Positions 54,544 to 64,000 of a stretch of DNA of 64,000 bases are shown in pieces. Each line of letters starts with the position of its first letter. The stretch's first letter is position 1. The stretch covers positions 124,587,731-124,651,730 of the forward strand of contig OZ005651.1 of the NCBI GenBank assembly GCA_963930645.1, in the 5' to 3' direction. Under the pieces are notes generated by a model, which saw only the letters and a list, made by a program, of their open reading frames with translations, was not told the DNA's origin and did not search any database. Source of the stretch: Salticus scenicus (Eukaryota; Arthropoda; Arachnida; Araneae; Salticidae). The translations under genes and the position numbers were made by a program.

Positions 54544-55926
54544 TATATATGTTTGAAAAATTGGTTTTTCTGATGGTATGAAATTTTTATAAGGTTTTAT
54601 GTGGATATAAAAGTAACTGCAGTTACATTAAAGAATTTTTTTTTGTGTTAACGAAATAATCTTGAAAATGTTTAATGTAAATAAAAGCTATATATAACTG
54701 TTTAGGTAGTCAATTTATTGAAAGTGATGCTAATAATGTCCAAGCAATCCACCAACCAATCATGTTTACAGAAAATTTTCAGCAAATTTCTAATTTTAGC
54801 AATCGAACGCCAGTTAATAAAATTAAACCTTTGATAATAGGCTAGTACAGATTCTTTGCCTCCCCACCCCCTCCTCAGACTCAAAATAATTTTGTTTTCC
54901 TCAAATTCTAATCATAATTATTTTTCATTTGCAGATGGAAATGCCAGACTAGGTGAAATTTATTAAATGAATCAAATTTTTGTATTTCTTTTGCAGTGGG
55001 ACATAAAATACTAAATATTCTTGTAAAACACAAATTGTGTATGAGAAATCACATTGTTAGATCATATCATCATTATAGCCAGCTGTTTTCCCATAGCAAA
55101 ATGAATTTTAAAGTCTTCTAAGTACTATAGTTATTAATAGCATTTTTAAAAAAGCTGGATTACATGTTATTATAACTACATACTATAGAACTCACTCTTA
55201 AAACACTAACAAGAATAAAATCATAAGCATTCAGTGGAAGTTCAAATGAGGTCATAACCTTTCCTCAAAAACTGAATAACTTTTCAATGATTCGATTTCT
55301 CAATCTATTTTGTCTTCCTCTTACCTCCTTTCATTTTAAATATTGAAAAATTTAAACTATAGAAGTACGTAAGTTAAAAAAAAAATTATTTTCAAATACC
55401 TATTTAATTTTTTTTTTTTTTTTAATTGGTAGAATTACACACATATATATTTTTTTATTATTAAAATAATACAATAAAGTGCACTACTACTTAATTTAAT
55501 TTTACAACCATATCATTTGTGTTTTTATACTTTTATGCACACACACACTTATATATCATTTATATATATTATTTGTATGTGTATGAATCTGATGTATAAT
55601 GACGACGACTCGTGAGTGGCCACTGGGTTCATCATGTCCAGTGGCCACTTCTAAAAATTTTAAGTCTTGACCTCTAGTTGTCTATAAACTTTTGGGATGC
55701 ACTTTATAGTATGTATGTCCATAAATATACAAAATATCTATTTATGAGGGTATGTGCAATATAAAAATTATGTATACATATCATCATGCATACATAATTT
55801 TTATTATTGCATATACAGGCCTCATAGTCCTCCTATATTTCCTATTTTTCCTATATTTTCGCAATTTGGCAGATATTCTCCTATATTTTTACACCAACTC
55901 CTATATTTCCTATATTTTTTTACTTC

Positions 55927-56940
55927 CATTACCCTACTACCGTAGGTAATGGAAGTATTGTATTCGGTCTGAAAATTCGATATCGGGTTTTCACCTGATT
56001 TACACGTTTTAAGGTCCCCTGAGTCCAAAAAAGTGGTTTTTGGCAATTGGTCAGTGTGTATGTATGTGTGTGTGTATGTATGTGGAGAATCTTCTGGCTA
56101 TTATAGCTCAGAAACTAATAAAGATAGAGCTACGAAACTTTAGAATTCAAATATGTCTGGCGCACAGAGGAAATTTCCAAATTTTGGTGAAAATTGAAAA
56201 ACCGGAAGTGGGACATCGGAAACCGGAAGTTGGACCGTAAGTCCGTATCTCAAAAACGGCTCTAACGATTTTCTTCAAACTTGCTATATAAACACTCTAT
56301 TAGATGTCCTTTCGAATGATATAGTTGGTTAGTTCAAGAAAATTGATAGGCGTCCTGTATAAATAGCTCAATTTCAGGCCTCCCAAGGGCATTCCTTTAA
56401 AAACGGTTGTATGGATTTTTTTCAAACACGCCATTTTAACTCAATTTTAAATATGCTTTTGTATGTAATTATTGTTTTCCTGTCAATAATTGAGTTTAAC
56501 CGGAAATGGGACATCGGAAACCGGAAGTGGGACCGTAAGTCCGTATCTCAAAAACGGCTCTAACGATTTTCTTCAAATTTGCTATATAAACACTCTATCA
56601 GATATCCTTTCGAATGATATAGTTGGTTAGTTCATGAAAATTGATAGGCGTCCTGTATAAATAGCTCAATTTCAGGCCTCGCAAAGGCGTTCCTTTAAAA
56701 ACGGTTGTACGGATTTTTTTCAAACTCGCCATTTTAACTCACTTTTAAATATGCTTTTGTATGTAATTATTGTTTTCCGGTCAATAATTGATTTTTTGTG
56801 AAAGTTGGTATCTCAAAAACGGCTCTAACGATTTTCTTTTTTGGTCACTTTTATGTTTTCTGATCACATTATCTCTCAAAAATGCATATAATACATGTAA
56901 TAGCGGGTAATGGAAGTCGTGTGGTTGTTTCACACCAGAT
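55927..56940. repeat. repeat with a 298-bp tandem duplication inside the hAT element
   Basis: The stretch starts near GTAGGTAATGGAAGTATTG and ends near GGGTAATGGAAGTCGTG. From 56213 to 56510 a unit (CATCGGAAACCGGAAGT, then GTAAGTCCGTATCTCAAAAA, GGCGTCCTGTATAAATAG, ATGCTTTTGTATGTAATTA) is repeated at 56511-56808 with few changes. The first part resembles 61545-61700 (ATTGTATTCGG/ATTGTTTTCGG, TGTATGT, TCTCAAGAAC), so it belongs to a dispersed family. No gene is seen. Confidence 0.65.
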
Positions 56941-56989
56941 TTTTTTTACATCTACTGTTAGATGATATCCAAACTGCAAAAATTTACTC

Positions 56990-58003
56990 TACAAATAATA
57001 CTCTGAAAATTTGTGAACTAATTTCTTTTCTCTGCTTTCAATGAAACAACTGATAATAGAAAAAAGCAACTAGATATACTTATAAAATTTTGGGATGAAG
57101 GGCGTAACCAAATTGTTAGCAACTTCCTGCATGCTTTTGAACTGGCTCATGCTACAGCAGGTATTTTGAAGAACAAGATATATTTGACATTTGTACTAAG
57201 TTACCAGTTAATAAATTGTTATCTGTAAGCTCTGATGGACCACCTGTTAACCAAAAATGCCTTGAAGAAATTGACAATGAACTAAATGATAGAGATTTTC
57301 TGCCTCTTATCATAGTTCTTGTAACTTGCATATTGTGCATAATTCCTTCAAGAATGCAATGACTCAAGTAGTTAGTCACTGGGATGTTGAAGATTTTTTG
57401 GATACTGTTTTTAAATTTCTTCATAAATAATTATTCGGCTTGCAAAGAAGATTTCCGAGGTGTCCAAATCGAAGTTGGAACTAAGAAAGAAGAAATTATG
57501 AGAGTTGTAAATAATAGGTGGCTGACACTGATACCAGCCATTACTAGAATTATCAACCAGTGAGAAGCATTAAATGAATATTTCCTGAAATTTATACTAG
57601 AAAGTAAGATCAAGAGCCAGTTGCAATCCCATTCATATCGATTCCTGAGAACTGTTCTTACTGATTCTACTACTTTGACACGTTCACGTTTTTAAAAATC
57701 GGTAGGTGAAAGCTTAGAAATTTTTTTGAAAATTATGCAAGTAGAAGAACTGTTGGTTCATATTCTTTATAATGAACTTCGTAAGCTAATAAAAAATCCT
57801 TTCATCAATTTCCAAATTTACGACAATACATTTTTTGCTCTCACAAGACATGTTATGGCCATATCACACGAGAGATTTTCGCTCAGCGCAGCATTATACA
57901 CTCAGCTTGGCCTTGTTCAAAGGGACAGCACATTTTCAGATGATCAACTTTTTCGAAGCTGTTTACAAAACACTAATTGTGTTGAGTGTGCTCATCAAAA
58001 TTG
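56990..58003 (+). pseudogene. hAT transposase remnant
   Basis: Read on the plus strand with several shifts: LPVNKLLSVSSDGPPVNQKC and LEEIDNELNDRDFLPLI (catalytic Asp region SSDGP), then TCNLHIVHNSFKNAMTQV (57320-57370), SHWDVEDFLDTVFKFLHK, EDFRGVQIEVGTKKEEI and NNRWLTL. A last open part (57726-58004) reads VEELLVHILYNELRKLIKN and FQIYDNTFFALTRHV. The SDGP..N, HNSFK and RW-L motifs match the ZBED-like hAT transposases. Stops and frame breaks are frequent. It would cut and paste hAT elements; it is dead. Confidence 0.7.
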
Positions 58004-58420
58004 ACCAATAGGAGGAATAGACAAGATTTTTTGCTGGAATACCTTTAGAGAAGGGAATACATCACGCTATCAGTTCGGGGGAACCCTAGGGACAGCTGAT
58101 CGGTTTCTCGTTCGTTCAGCTTCCCCAACTTTGAACAACGCTGAGTGAACATGTTGTGTTGAGTATATATGCTCCCGTGTAATATGTCCATTTACTTATC
58201 AACATTACTAACTTTAAAAGCTTGACTTAGCTAAACTTTTAGAGGAATGGAGTTGTTTCATTCTTTTGTATATAATATTAATATAGAATAAGAGTGCTTT
58301 CAAAATTGTTTGATAAGTTTATTGACTCTTTGGTTTGTTTACACCCCCCCTCTCCCCCCCCCCCCCAAAAAAAAAAAGAACTTTGTTTTTTAATAATATT
58401 GACCAATTTGTCAACTTAAA

Positions 58421-58476
58421 CCTTAAGTGACAGACTTGTCACCTGTTACCTTAAGTGACAAATCTGTCACTTAAGG
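58421..58476. repeat. 14-bp-stem hairpin
   Basis: CCTTAAGTGACAGA (58421-58434) and its perfect complement TCTGTCACTTAAGG (58463-58476) flank a 28-base loop that contains partial repeats of the same word. It lies in the 3' part of the hAT element. Confidence 0.75.
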
Positions 58477-58944
58477 CAATAGTCTCTGATTTGGAGGCCC
58501 TTATCAAAGTGAATGGCAAGGCCCATGCACTGAAATCCTTGATCTAAATCAGATTCCGCAGGTGAGCAAAATTCCAGTTGATCTAATTTTTTCATATATG
58601 GGATTAAATGATGGTTATTTTTCTAACCATGTATTTTTCTAAAATGTGTTAATAGAATTGTGCATACGTTATTGTACTTTTGAAATTATAGAATGCTTAT
58701 TAAAAATTGAAGTTATTAGGGCTTTATTTGGGGGGGGGGACACATTTTAGAATTTTATGGATAATGGTACTCAGTTTGGTTTGTGTACATGCACTCAGAA
58801 CTACTATGTAGCCTATATTTCGTTCGAAATTACTATATATTTTTTCTTTTAAACTCCTATATTTTTTTCTATTAAACTCCTATATTTTTTTACTCCTTTG
58901 CTATGACCCCTGCATATATCTATAAAGAAAATTTTGTGTAATGT

Positions 58945-58986
58945 TTATAGGACAATTAAACAAGGGGGAGGAGGTAAAGGATTCTG

Positions 58987-59019
<33 letters not shown>

Positions 59020-59325
59020 ATAATAATAATAATAAAAAAATAAATAATGAAAATTTACTGCTAGGAGAATATGTGGCACCATTTTTCTAAGGTAAGCTTT
59101 TGTTGCAATTCACATTTGAAAATTGATGATTGTGCACTTTTTTAAGCGTTGTTTTTGTCCTATTTTTTAGATTGAAATTGGCAACACCATGCTAATTTGT
59201 CCATAACAAAAGCTTTACTTATAAAAACAGTGCCACATATTCCCTTAGCAGTAAATTTTGGAACTTTACTTTTTATTTATTTATTTTTTGTGGAATCCTT
59301 CATCCTGTCTTGTTTAATCTTCCTA
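58945..59325. mobile_element. fold-back MITE-like inverted repeat
   Basis: The left part (GACAATTAAACAAGGGGGAG, GGATTC, TTTACTGCTAGGAGAATATG, GGCACC, AAGCTTTTGTT) is matched in reverse complement by the right part (AACAAAAGCTTTACTTAT, GTGCCACATATTCCCTTAGC, AGTAAATTTT, GAATCCTTCATCCTGTCTTG). The left arm also holds a long A-run and an AAT microsatellite. The element is non-coding. Confidence 0.6.
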
Positions 59326-59741
59326 CACAGTTTGGTGCTATTCTTGCAATAAGATAACAATTAATATCTTTCAATTAATATACTGTAACCACTGTCAGTT
59401 TAATTATGTTCACCCTGTGTATGTATTTTCAATATTATTTCCTATAAAATTCTTGTATTTTACAGTTCAAATTCCTATAATATTTTATCAAAATATCACC
59501 ACTCGGTCTACTCATGTCTCTTAGAAATTTAGAGTAACTTCTGCATTTGATTTCCTTTAGTTTGGAGCAATGCCCTTATATGCTGATTAGAGAAGAGCCA
59601 AAAGTTTAATTAAATTGATTAAAAGAAGGAAAATATTGAAAAATTAATGTACAATGTGAATTATTTGAGGCAATTGAGTCTTTTCATATGCTATTTATTT
59701 ACATTTGGTTGAGGCTATAAATATTTTTTTTTTTCTTTTAG
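59326..59741. other. intron or upstream region of the USPL1-like gene
   Basis: No gene is seen. The last bases are a pyrimidine run (TTTTTTTTTTTCTTTTAG) that gives a good 3' splice acceptor, AG at 59740-59741. Confidence 0.6.
59735..59741 (+). promoter_or_regulatory. 3' splice acceptor of the USPL1-like exon
   Basis: CTTTTAG following an unbroken T-rich tract from about 59721. The exon frame is open from the base after AG (GIKLLE), while the upstream frame is closed by the TAG of the acceptor itself. Confidence 0.6.
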
Positions 59742-61022
59742 GGTATTAAACTACTTGAAATGGAAACATATTCAAGAGATAAAGCTTGCAACATCAACTA
59801 CCCCTCCTTCAAAAATGATTTGAACAATTGTTGGTTAGATGCAAGTCTCTCTCTCATAGTCCATAACAGCACTTTGAAGAAAATAGTGCAGTCTTCAAAT
59901 GAATCAATAATCAACCAAGTAATCAGGTCTTATGAAGAAGCGGTTGCAGCATACAATGATAAGGATTTGGAATTAGCTAAAACTATGCTTTTGTCAATGC
60001 AGAAGTTAACACTGACCTACCTGACACCTTTCATGAAATGCAAGACAGGTGTACCAGACTCGGCCGTTTGTGCACTCTTGAATTTGATTCTTCATGATAA
60101 GTCAGATACTAGGAAATATCTGGAAAACAGTTATATATTACATAAAATCTGTAAAAATTGTAGTGTTAACTTAAGTGCATTTGTGTCATCCAAACAGATC
60201 ATAACATTTTCAAAAACAATAAAATTTAACCCTAAATGTCCAATATCAAGCTATACATGCATTTGCAAATCTGAACAGAACATGAAACTGGTATATGGAG
60301 ACCTTTCTCCTTGTTTAATTTACCATTTTGAAAGCTGGGTTAAAACAATTAACAAATTACCAGTTTCTTTTCACATTAAAAATCGGGAGTACCAGCTAAC
60401 AGCCATTATTATTTTAGAGAAGAGCACAAAAGAAAACATACCTGATCATTTCGTTACTTGGATTAGAAATCCAACTCTCAATTTGTGGTTGGAGTGCAAT
60501 GACTTAAAAAGCACTCACACAAAGTTCTCTCCAGTAAAGCCAGAATTCTATTTGAAAGATGTATACATAGCTGTGTATGAAGCCTTTGATCATTTAGGTA
60601 AGATAAAGAATAGTAATGTTCAACTACAAAAAGTGAATCATTCTAATGAAGTAATTGACCTCTCTGAAGATGAGTTTGATAAAGTAGTTAAAAATGAATG
60701 CGAAGATCTTCAAGAAGATGAAGATAAGATTATTAATTGTAGTATGGACTATGAGAGTGATAAAACTGTTCCTAAGCATGAAAGTGAATCCAATTGTCAA
60801 GATTCTTCTGAAGACGAATGTGAAGATCAAGAAAAATATGAAGATAAGACTGATTGTGTAGTTGAAAATATTCCTTCATTTGAAGATACTTCAGAAAATT
60901 ATCAATCTTCATATTCATCCCAAAACAATGAGGAAAGTCAAAGGAATTCAAAAAGATTGTCATCTAAAAATGTTCTTTCAAGAAAGAAATTCGTACAGTC
61001 GTCTTCATGGGCCAGGAACTAG
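59742..61022 (+). CDS. USPL1: USPL1-like SUMO isopeptidase (peptidase family C98), last coding exon
   Basis: The exon starts after the acceptor at 59740-59741. Reading GIKLLE is in frame before the first ATG (59760), so the ATG may be internal and the exon one of several; translation from that ATG gives 420 residues. The catalytic domain spans about 12-280: Cys24 in NNCWLDASLSLIVH, His230 in PDHFVTWIR and Asp248 in LWLECNDLK match the USPL1 triad order. Cysteine pairs CKNC (131-134) and TCICK (167-170) may bind a metal. VIDLSEDEFD (298-307) is a classical SUMO-interacting motif. The tail is acidic (310-370), then Ser- and Arg/Lys-rich (SKRLSSKNVLSRKK, 397-410). USPL1 proteins deconjugate SUMO in the nucleus (Cajal bodies in vertebrates). 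No break is seen and codon usage is continuous; this is the only likely host gene here. Confidence 0.8.
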   Translation, partial: GIKLLEMETYSRDKACNINYPSFKNDLNNCWLDASLSLIVHNSTLKKIVQSSNESIINQVIRSYEEAVAAYNDKDLELAKTMLLSMQKLTLTYLTPFMKCKTGVPDSAVCALLNLILHDKSDTRKYLENSYILHKICKNCSVNLSAFVSSKQIITFSKTIKFNPKCPISSYTCICKSEQNMKLVYGDLSPCLIYHFESWVKTINKLPVSFHIKNREYQLTAIIILEKSTKENIPDHFVTWIRNPTLNLWLECNDLKSTHTKFSPVKPEFYLKDVYIAVYEAFDHLGKIKNSNVQLQKVNHSNEVIDLSEDEFDKVVKNECEDLQEDEDKIINCSMDYESDKTVPKHESESNCQDSSEDECEDQEKYEDKTDCVVENIPSFEDTSENYQSSYSSQNNEESQRNSKRLSSKNVLSRKKFVQSSSWARN

Positions 61023-61216
61023 AGGACGTTATCCATGCTGTTGTTCCACGAATGATAACAGGAAATCTTGCATGTATACCTGAACTGCGTCAGAATAACA
61101 ATGAGAGAGAATAATTATATGTTTTTATCAACAACCATAATAGATACTTTTAATAATAATCATACTAGGTTTTATGTACCAGCACAGCTAGTACTGACAT
61201 ACCAAATATGGTTTTC

Positions 61217-61237
61217 AATAAAAATTTCATAAATAAA
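61217..61237 (+). terminator. polyadenylation signals of the USPL1-like gene
   Basis: Two AATAAA hexamers lie at 61217-61222 and 61232-61237, about 200 bases after the stop at 61020-61022. The 3' untranslated region would be short. Confidence 0.6.
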
Positions 61238-61249
61238 ATCATTTAAAAA

Positions 61250-62570
61250 TTTCAGTTGTTTTCCTTTTTATTTTTTCATTAAAACAGATTAAAAATCTTT
61301 GATATTCGCATTATAATTTAAATTTTAGATTTCTTTTTTGCTGATAAATAAATAAAAAGAAATAACATTCATTCTATTTATAAAGAATGAAAATTCTAAA
61401 AAATATATAAATTTGGCTTTCAAAAATTTTTTTTAGAATAGCATTTTAAAATTGTATCTTAATATGATGATTTCTATTTCAATCAACAGATGACGCTACC
61501 ACCGTCCTGCAGAATATTCAATTTCAGTTTTGTTTCCTTTCTCTTACCCATATAATATATGATAAAGTATTGTTTTCGGGTGAAATTTTCAAAATTGAAT
61601 TTTTTATAATTGCACACTTTTAAGGTGTGAATCCAAAAATCATATTTTTAGCAGTTGTTCTGTATGTCTGTTATCACCATATCTCAAGAACAAATAATAA
61701 CAGGAAGTGTAAACTCTGTGTTCTAAATCTGTATAATATAGGGATGCTACACTAAACTTTTCGTCAACATCAATAAAATAGTTTGAATTTATTTTAGATG
61801 GCTCTGTAAACAAATAGATTATGTCTGTGGGGATTTTTCTGGTAAGTACAGTGTAACAACTATGAGCTGCCCAAGATGGAATGAACTTATTTTTTTAATA
61901 TAAAATAATTTTTCATAAAAGCATGTTTGTGTAGATTACAGTATGGAAATCATTCATTATTAATTTACAGGGATACCCAAAGTATTGGGGCTATTCTTGA
62001 AAATTGCTGACAATGTATTTCATTTTGTGTTGGGCAGTTTTTCATTATAAAGCAGAATTTAAGTACACAATGTGATGTCCGTACAGTTTATTGACACTAT
62101 ACAGGGTTACCCAAAATTAAGCTAAATGTTCATTTCTACTGAATGAAATTATTGGAAGTGCTTTGCTACATTTTACTATATAGTCAGAAACTGCTCATTA
62201 AGGAAAATTATTTTTTCATATTCATACTTACTATATATAAAGTTTTTTTTTTTTTTTTTTGAAAGTTCTATTTTCAACTGTTTTTTTTTCCTCCACATAG
62301 TTGGCATAAAAAAAATCAGCCTTCCACTCCATAATTTTCTGAAATGAACTTAAGATATGTTAATATAAATCCAGTACAATTTGTGGATGAATTTGTGTCA
62401 CAATAAGATGTTGAATACTGGAAATATAAGCATTTATTTATTTTTTTTAAGCATGTTTTTTATTTATAAATATACAGAGTTTCAAATGAAAATAATCCCC
62501 ACTTTCCAGTAAATTGAAGAAACACTTTTGAAACAATATACTGCATTTGGAATACAAATACACTGATGGA
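61250..62570. other. non-coding, partly repetitive
   Basis: No gene is seen. 61545-61720 is a diverged relative of the repeat at 55927-56120 (TATTGTTTTCGGGTGAAATT, then GTTCTGTATGTCTGT and ATATCTCAAGAACAAATAAT). The rest is AT-rich with poly-T runs near 62240 and 62290. Confidence 0.5.
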
Positions 62571-63990
62571 AAAAAAAAATCCCAACACCAAGAAAAAATT
62601 ATTGTACAGTAATGAAATTTCAGCAATACATTTGTCTAGGTAACATATTTAATTGATTAAAGTTTCAAGGTCTCAGGTAGAGCCACTGGCGAGAAGAGCC
62701 ATTTCAAATGTGAAATGTTGGTACATTAGTAACCGGTGTAACCGCCAGAATTTTGAAAGCAAGCATGCAAATGTGCATGCACTGTGTCGTACAGGTGTCT
62801 GATATCAGTTTGTGGGATGGAGTTCCATGCCTGTTGCACTTGGGCGGTCAATGCAGGGACGGTTAATGCTGGTTGTGGATGACGCTGGAGTTGTCATCCA
62901 ATGATGTCCCATACGTGCTCGATTGGAGAAAGATCTGGTGATCTAGCAGGCCAAGGCAACATGTCGACACTCTGTAGAGCATGTTGGGTTACAAGAGCGG
63001 TATGAGGGCGAGCGTTATCCTGTTGGAAAACACCCCCTTGAATGCTGTTCATGAATGGCAGCACAACAGGTTATATCACTAGACTGACGTACAAATTTGC
63101 AGTCAGGGTGCGTGGGATAACCATGAGAGTGCTCCTGCTGTCATATGAAATTGCTCCCCAAACCATAACTCCAGGAGTAGGCCCTGTGTGTCTAGGCTGC
63201 AGACAGGTCGCTAGCAGGTGTTCACCTGGCTTCCTTCTAACCAACACATGGCTATCACTGTGACCAAGGCAGAACCGGCTTTCATCAGAAAACACGTCAG
63301 ATCTCCACTCCGTCCTCCAATAAGCTCTAGCTTGACAGCACTCACGTCGCAAGCGGCAGTGGTTTGGAGTCAGTGGAATGCACGCTACAGGGCATCTGGC
63401 TCAGAGCTGTCCTTGAAGTAACCAATTTGTAACAGTTCGTTGTGTCACTGCGGTGCCAACTGCAGCTTGAATTTCAGCTGCAGACGCAGTACAATTAGCC
63501 ACAGCCATACACCAAACACGGCGGTCTTCCCTCTCAGTAGTGGCATGTGGCTGCCTGGAACCCGGTCTTCTTGAGGCAGTACCTTCCCTTGACCACTGCT
63601 GCCAACACTCATGCACAGTGGATACATTCCTGCCAAGTCTTTCTGCAATATTGCGGAAAGAAAACCCACCTTCTCGTAGCCCTACTACACGACCTCGTTC
63701 AAACTCAGTGAGCTGTTGATAATGGCTTCTTCGTCGTCTTAGAGGCATCCTTGACTAACATTAACCCACTACGTCAAATCTCAACTGTAAATAACGATCA
63801 CAAACCTTACAGCGCTTATTTAAAGCAAACCTCATTTGCATGTTCATAGTGTCGCTACTAGCACCACACTTATGCACGTAGCTCGAAATTTGAATCGACG
63901 TCATCTTTCAGATGTATAAACACGCCTACCAAATTTCGTTTACCTAGCACAGCTCCTTCCTGGTGTTGGGATTTTTTTTTTCCATCAGTG
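62571..63990 (-). mobile_element. Tc1-type transposon, 1420 bp
   Basis: The ends CACTGATGGAAAAAAAAAAT and their complement share about 30 bp (continuing CCCAACACCA). TA lies at 62569-62570 and 63991-63992. Both ends are complete in the window. One transposase pseudogene occupies most of the minus strand. Confidence 0.95.
62727..63748 (-). pseudogene. Tc1 transposase, one frame break and two stops
   Basis: The start at 63748 reads MPLRRRRSHYQQLTEFERGR, with the helix-turn-helix GLREGGFSFRNIAERLGRN and a GRPR-like RRPGSRQPHAT. A break near 63401 leads to RECCQARAYWRTEWRSDVFS with catalytic Asp in FSDESRF, GVMVWGAISYDSRS and a stop at 63071-63073. The frame continues VFQQDNARPHTALVTQHAL (second Asp) and PARSPDLSPIEHVWDIIG (catalytic Glu in PIE), another stop near 62896, and the C-terminus QAWNSIPQTDIRHLYDTV, ending at 62727. 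Length is about 340 codons, the usual Tc1 length. The few defects imply fairly recent death. Confidence 0.9.
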
Positions 63991-64000
63991 TATATTAAAT

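Larger units (their letters stand above)
52430..55676. mobile_element. non-autonomous hAT-like element, copy 2 (TAGAGGTCAAGA ends)
   Basis: Same ends as 3391-6935. A perfect 8-bp duplication GTTGTCTA lies at 52422-52429 and 55677-55684. Aside from the mariner at 53278-54543, the sequence follows copy 1 closely, and it lacks the nested element seen there. Both copies read AACCAATCATGTTTACAG and the GCCACT-rich right end. It is non-coding. Confidence 0.85.
50892..55704 (-). mobile_element. Tc1-type transposon split by three later insertions
   Basis: The left end is CAGTGCATCCGAAAAGTTTA after a TA (50890-50891); the right end GTTGTCTATAAACTTTTGGG at 55677 continues to GATGCACT and TA near 55705. 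A piggyBac MITE (51364-51591) sits in the transposase and a hAT-like element (52430-55676) in the right terminal repeat, duplicating its bases GTTGTCTA. The native length would be about 1.3 kb. The gene is on the minus strand and decayed. Confidence 0.8.
55816..58912 (+). mobile_element. hAT transposon with decayed transposase
   Basis: The ends are CAGGCCTCATAG (55816) and the complement CTATGACCCCTG (58912). TGCATATA precedes the left end (55808-55815); at the right end TGCATATA overlaps the last two bases of the element (58911-58918), so the 8-bp duplication is present apart from two bases. ACTCCTATATTT words crowd both ends. A hAT transposase remnant lies at 56990-58003. A separate repeat (55927-56940) is inserted near the left end. 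Confidence 0.7.

Noticed and set aside
57152..57613. Minus-strand frames 57152-57424 and 57431-57613
   Set aside because: They lie antisense to the hAT transposase remnant, whose plus-strand motifs (SDGP, HNSFK) are recognisable.
60624..60963. Minus-strand frames within the USPL1-like exon
   Set aside because: Antisense of the acidic tail; composition is Phe/Ile-rich and no motif is present.

Overview
This is an AT-rich eukaryotic window, almost certainly from an arthropod and most plausibly a spider (Araneae). That placement is inferred from the mix of Penelope-like elements with GIY-YIG ends, BEL/Pao, Gypsy and Copia LTR elements, hAT, piggyBac, Tc1/mariner and Tigger-like DNA transposons; no rRNA or mitochondrial marker is present to confirm it. 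Nothing prokaryotic is seen: no operons, no CRISPR array.

Only one convincing cellular gene was found: a coding exon at 59742-61022 for a USPL1-type (peptidase family C98) SUMO isopeptidase. It has a 3' splice acceptor just upstream, a complete Cys/His/Asp signature, a SUMO-interaction-like motif, an acidic tail and polyadenylation signals after the stop. Nearly everything else is transposable elements, many nested, whose order of insertion can be read from target-site duplications (TSDs).

Layout. 0-3.4 kb: non-autonomous hAT, a long palindrome, two fold-back MITEs flanking a 65-bp tandem repeat. 3.4-6.9 kb: hAT-like element with perfect 8-bp TSD, carrying a related element with its own perfect 8-bp TSD. 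7.1-12.5 kb: truncated Copia retrotransposon on the minus strand, decayed in every domain but with a recognisable initiator-Met-tRNA-type primer site. 13.2-17.6 kb: an apparently intact 826-codon Penelope-like ORF and a 5'-truncated copy, forming a 1.52-kb inverted repeat. 18.9-24.8 kb: a second, decayed inverted pair of Penelope-like 3' fragments, one split by a 2.9-kb hAT element. 24.8-40.1 kb: a small TA-flanked DNA element split by a Gypsy element (LTRs 25481-25802 and 39596-39917, TSD GTAG) whose interior holds a decayed BEL/Pao element and a Tigger-like element. 40.1-43.4 kb: non-coding repeat. 43.4-48.3 kb: tandem array with tRNA-like modules and a recent 1.245-kb duplication. 49.1-50.7 kb: non-autonomous piggyBac with a nested hAT MITE. 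50.9-55.7 kb: dead Tc1 holding a piggyBac MITE and a second copy of the hAT family from 3.4 kb, itself interrupted by a mariner. 55.8-58.9 kb: dead hAT with transposase remnant. 62.6-64.0 kb: dead Tc1-like element.

The most unusual item is the Gypsy element. Its gag, zinc knuckle and protease are recognisable, but the first part of reverse transcriptase is replaced by about 230 residues of predicted coiled coil, fused in frame to the last part of the reverse-transcriptase domain with the catalytic YxDD box gone and no RNase H or integrase. It looks like a non-autonomous element that acquired foreign coding sequence. A second item of note is a hairpin with hammerhead-ribozyme-like core letters at the 3' end of the Penelope-like copies, with one compensatory base-pair change between two copies.
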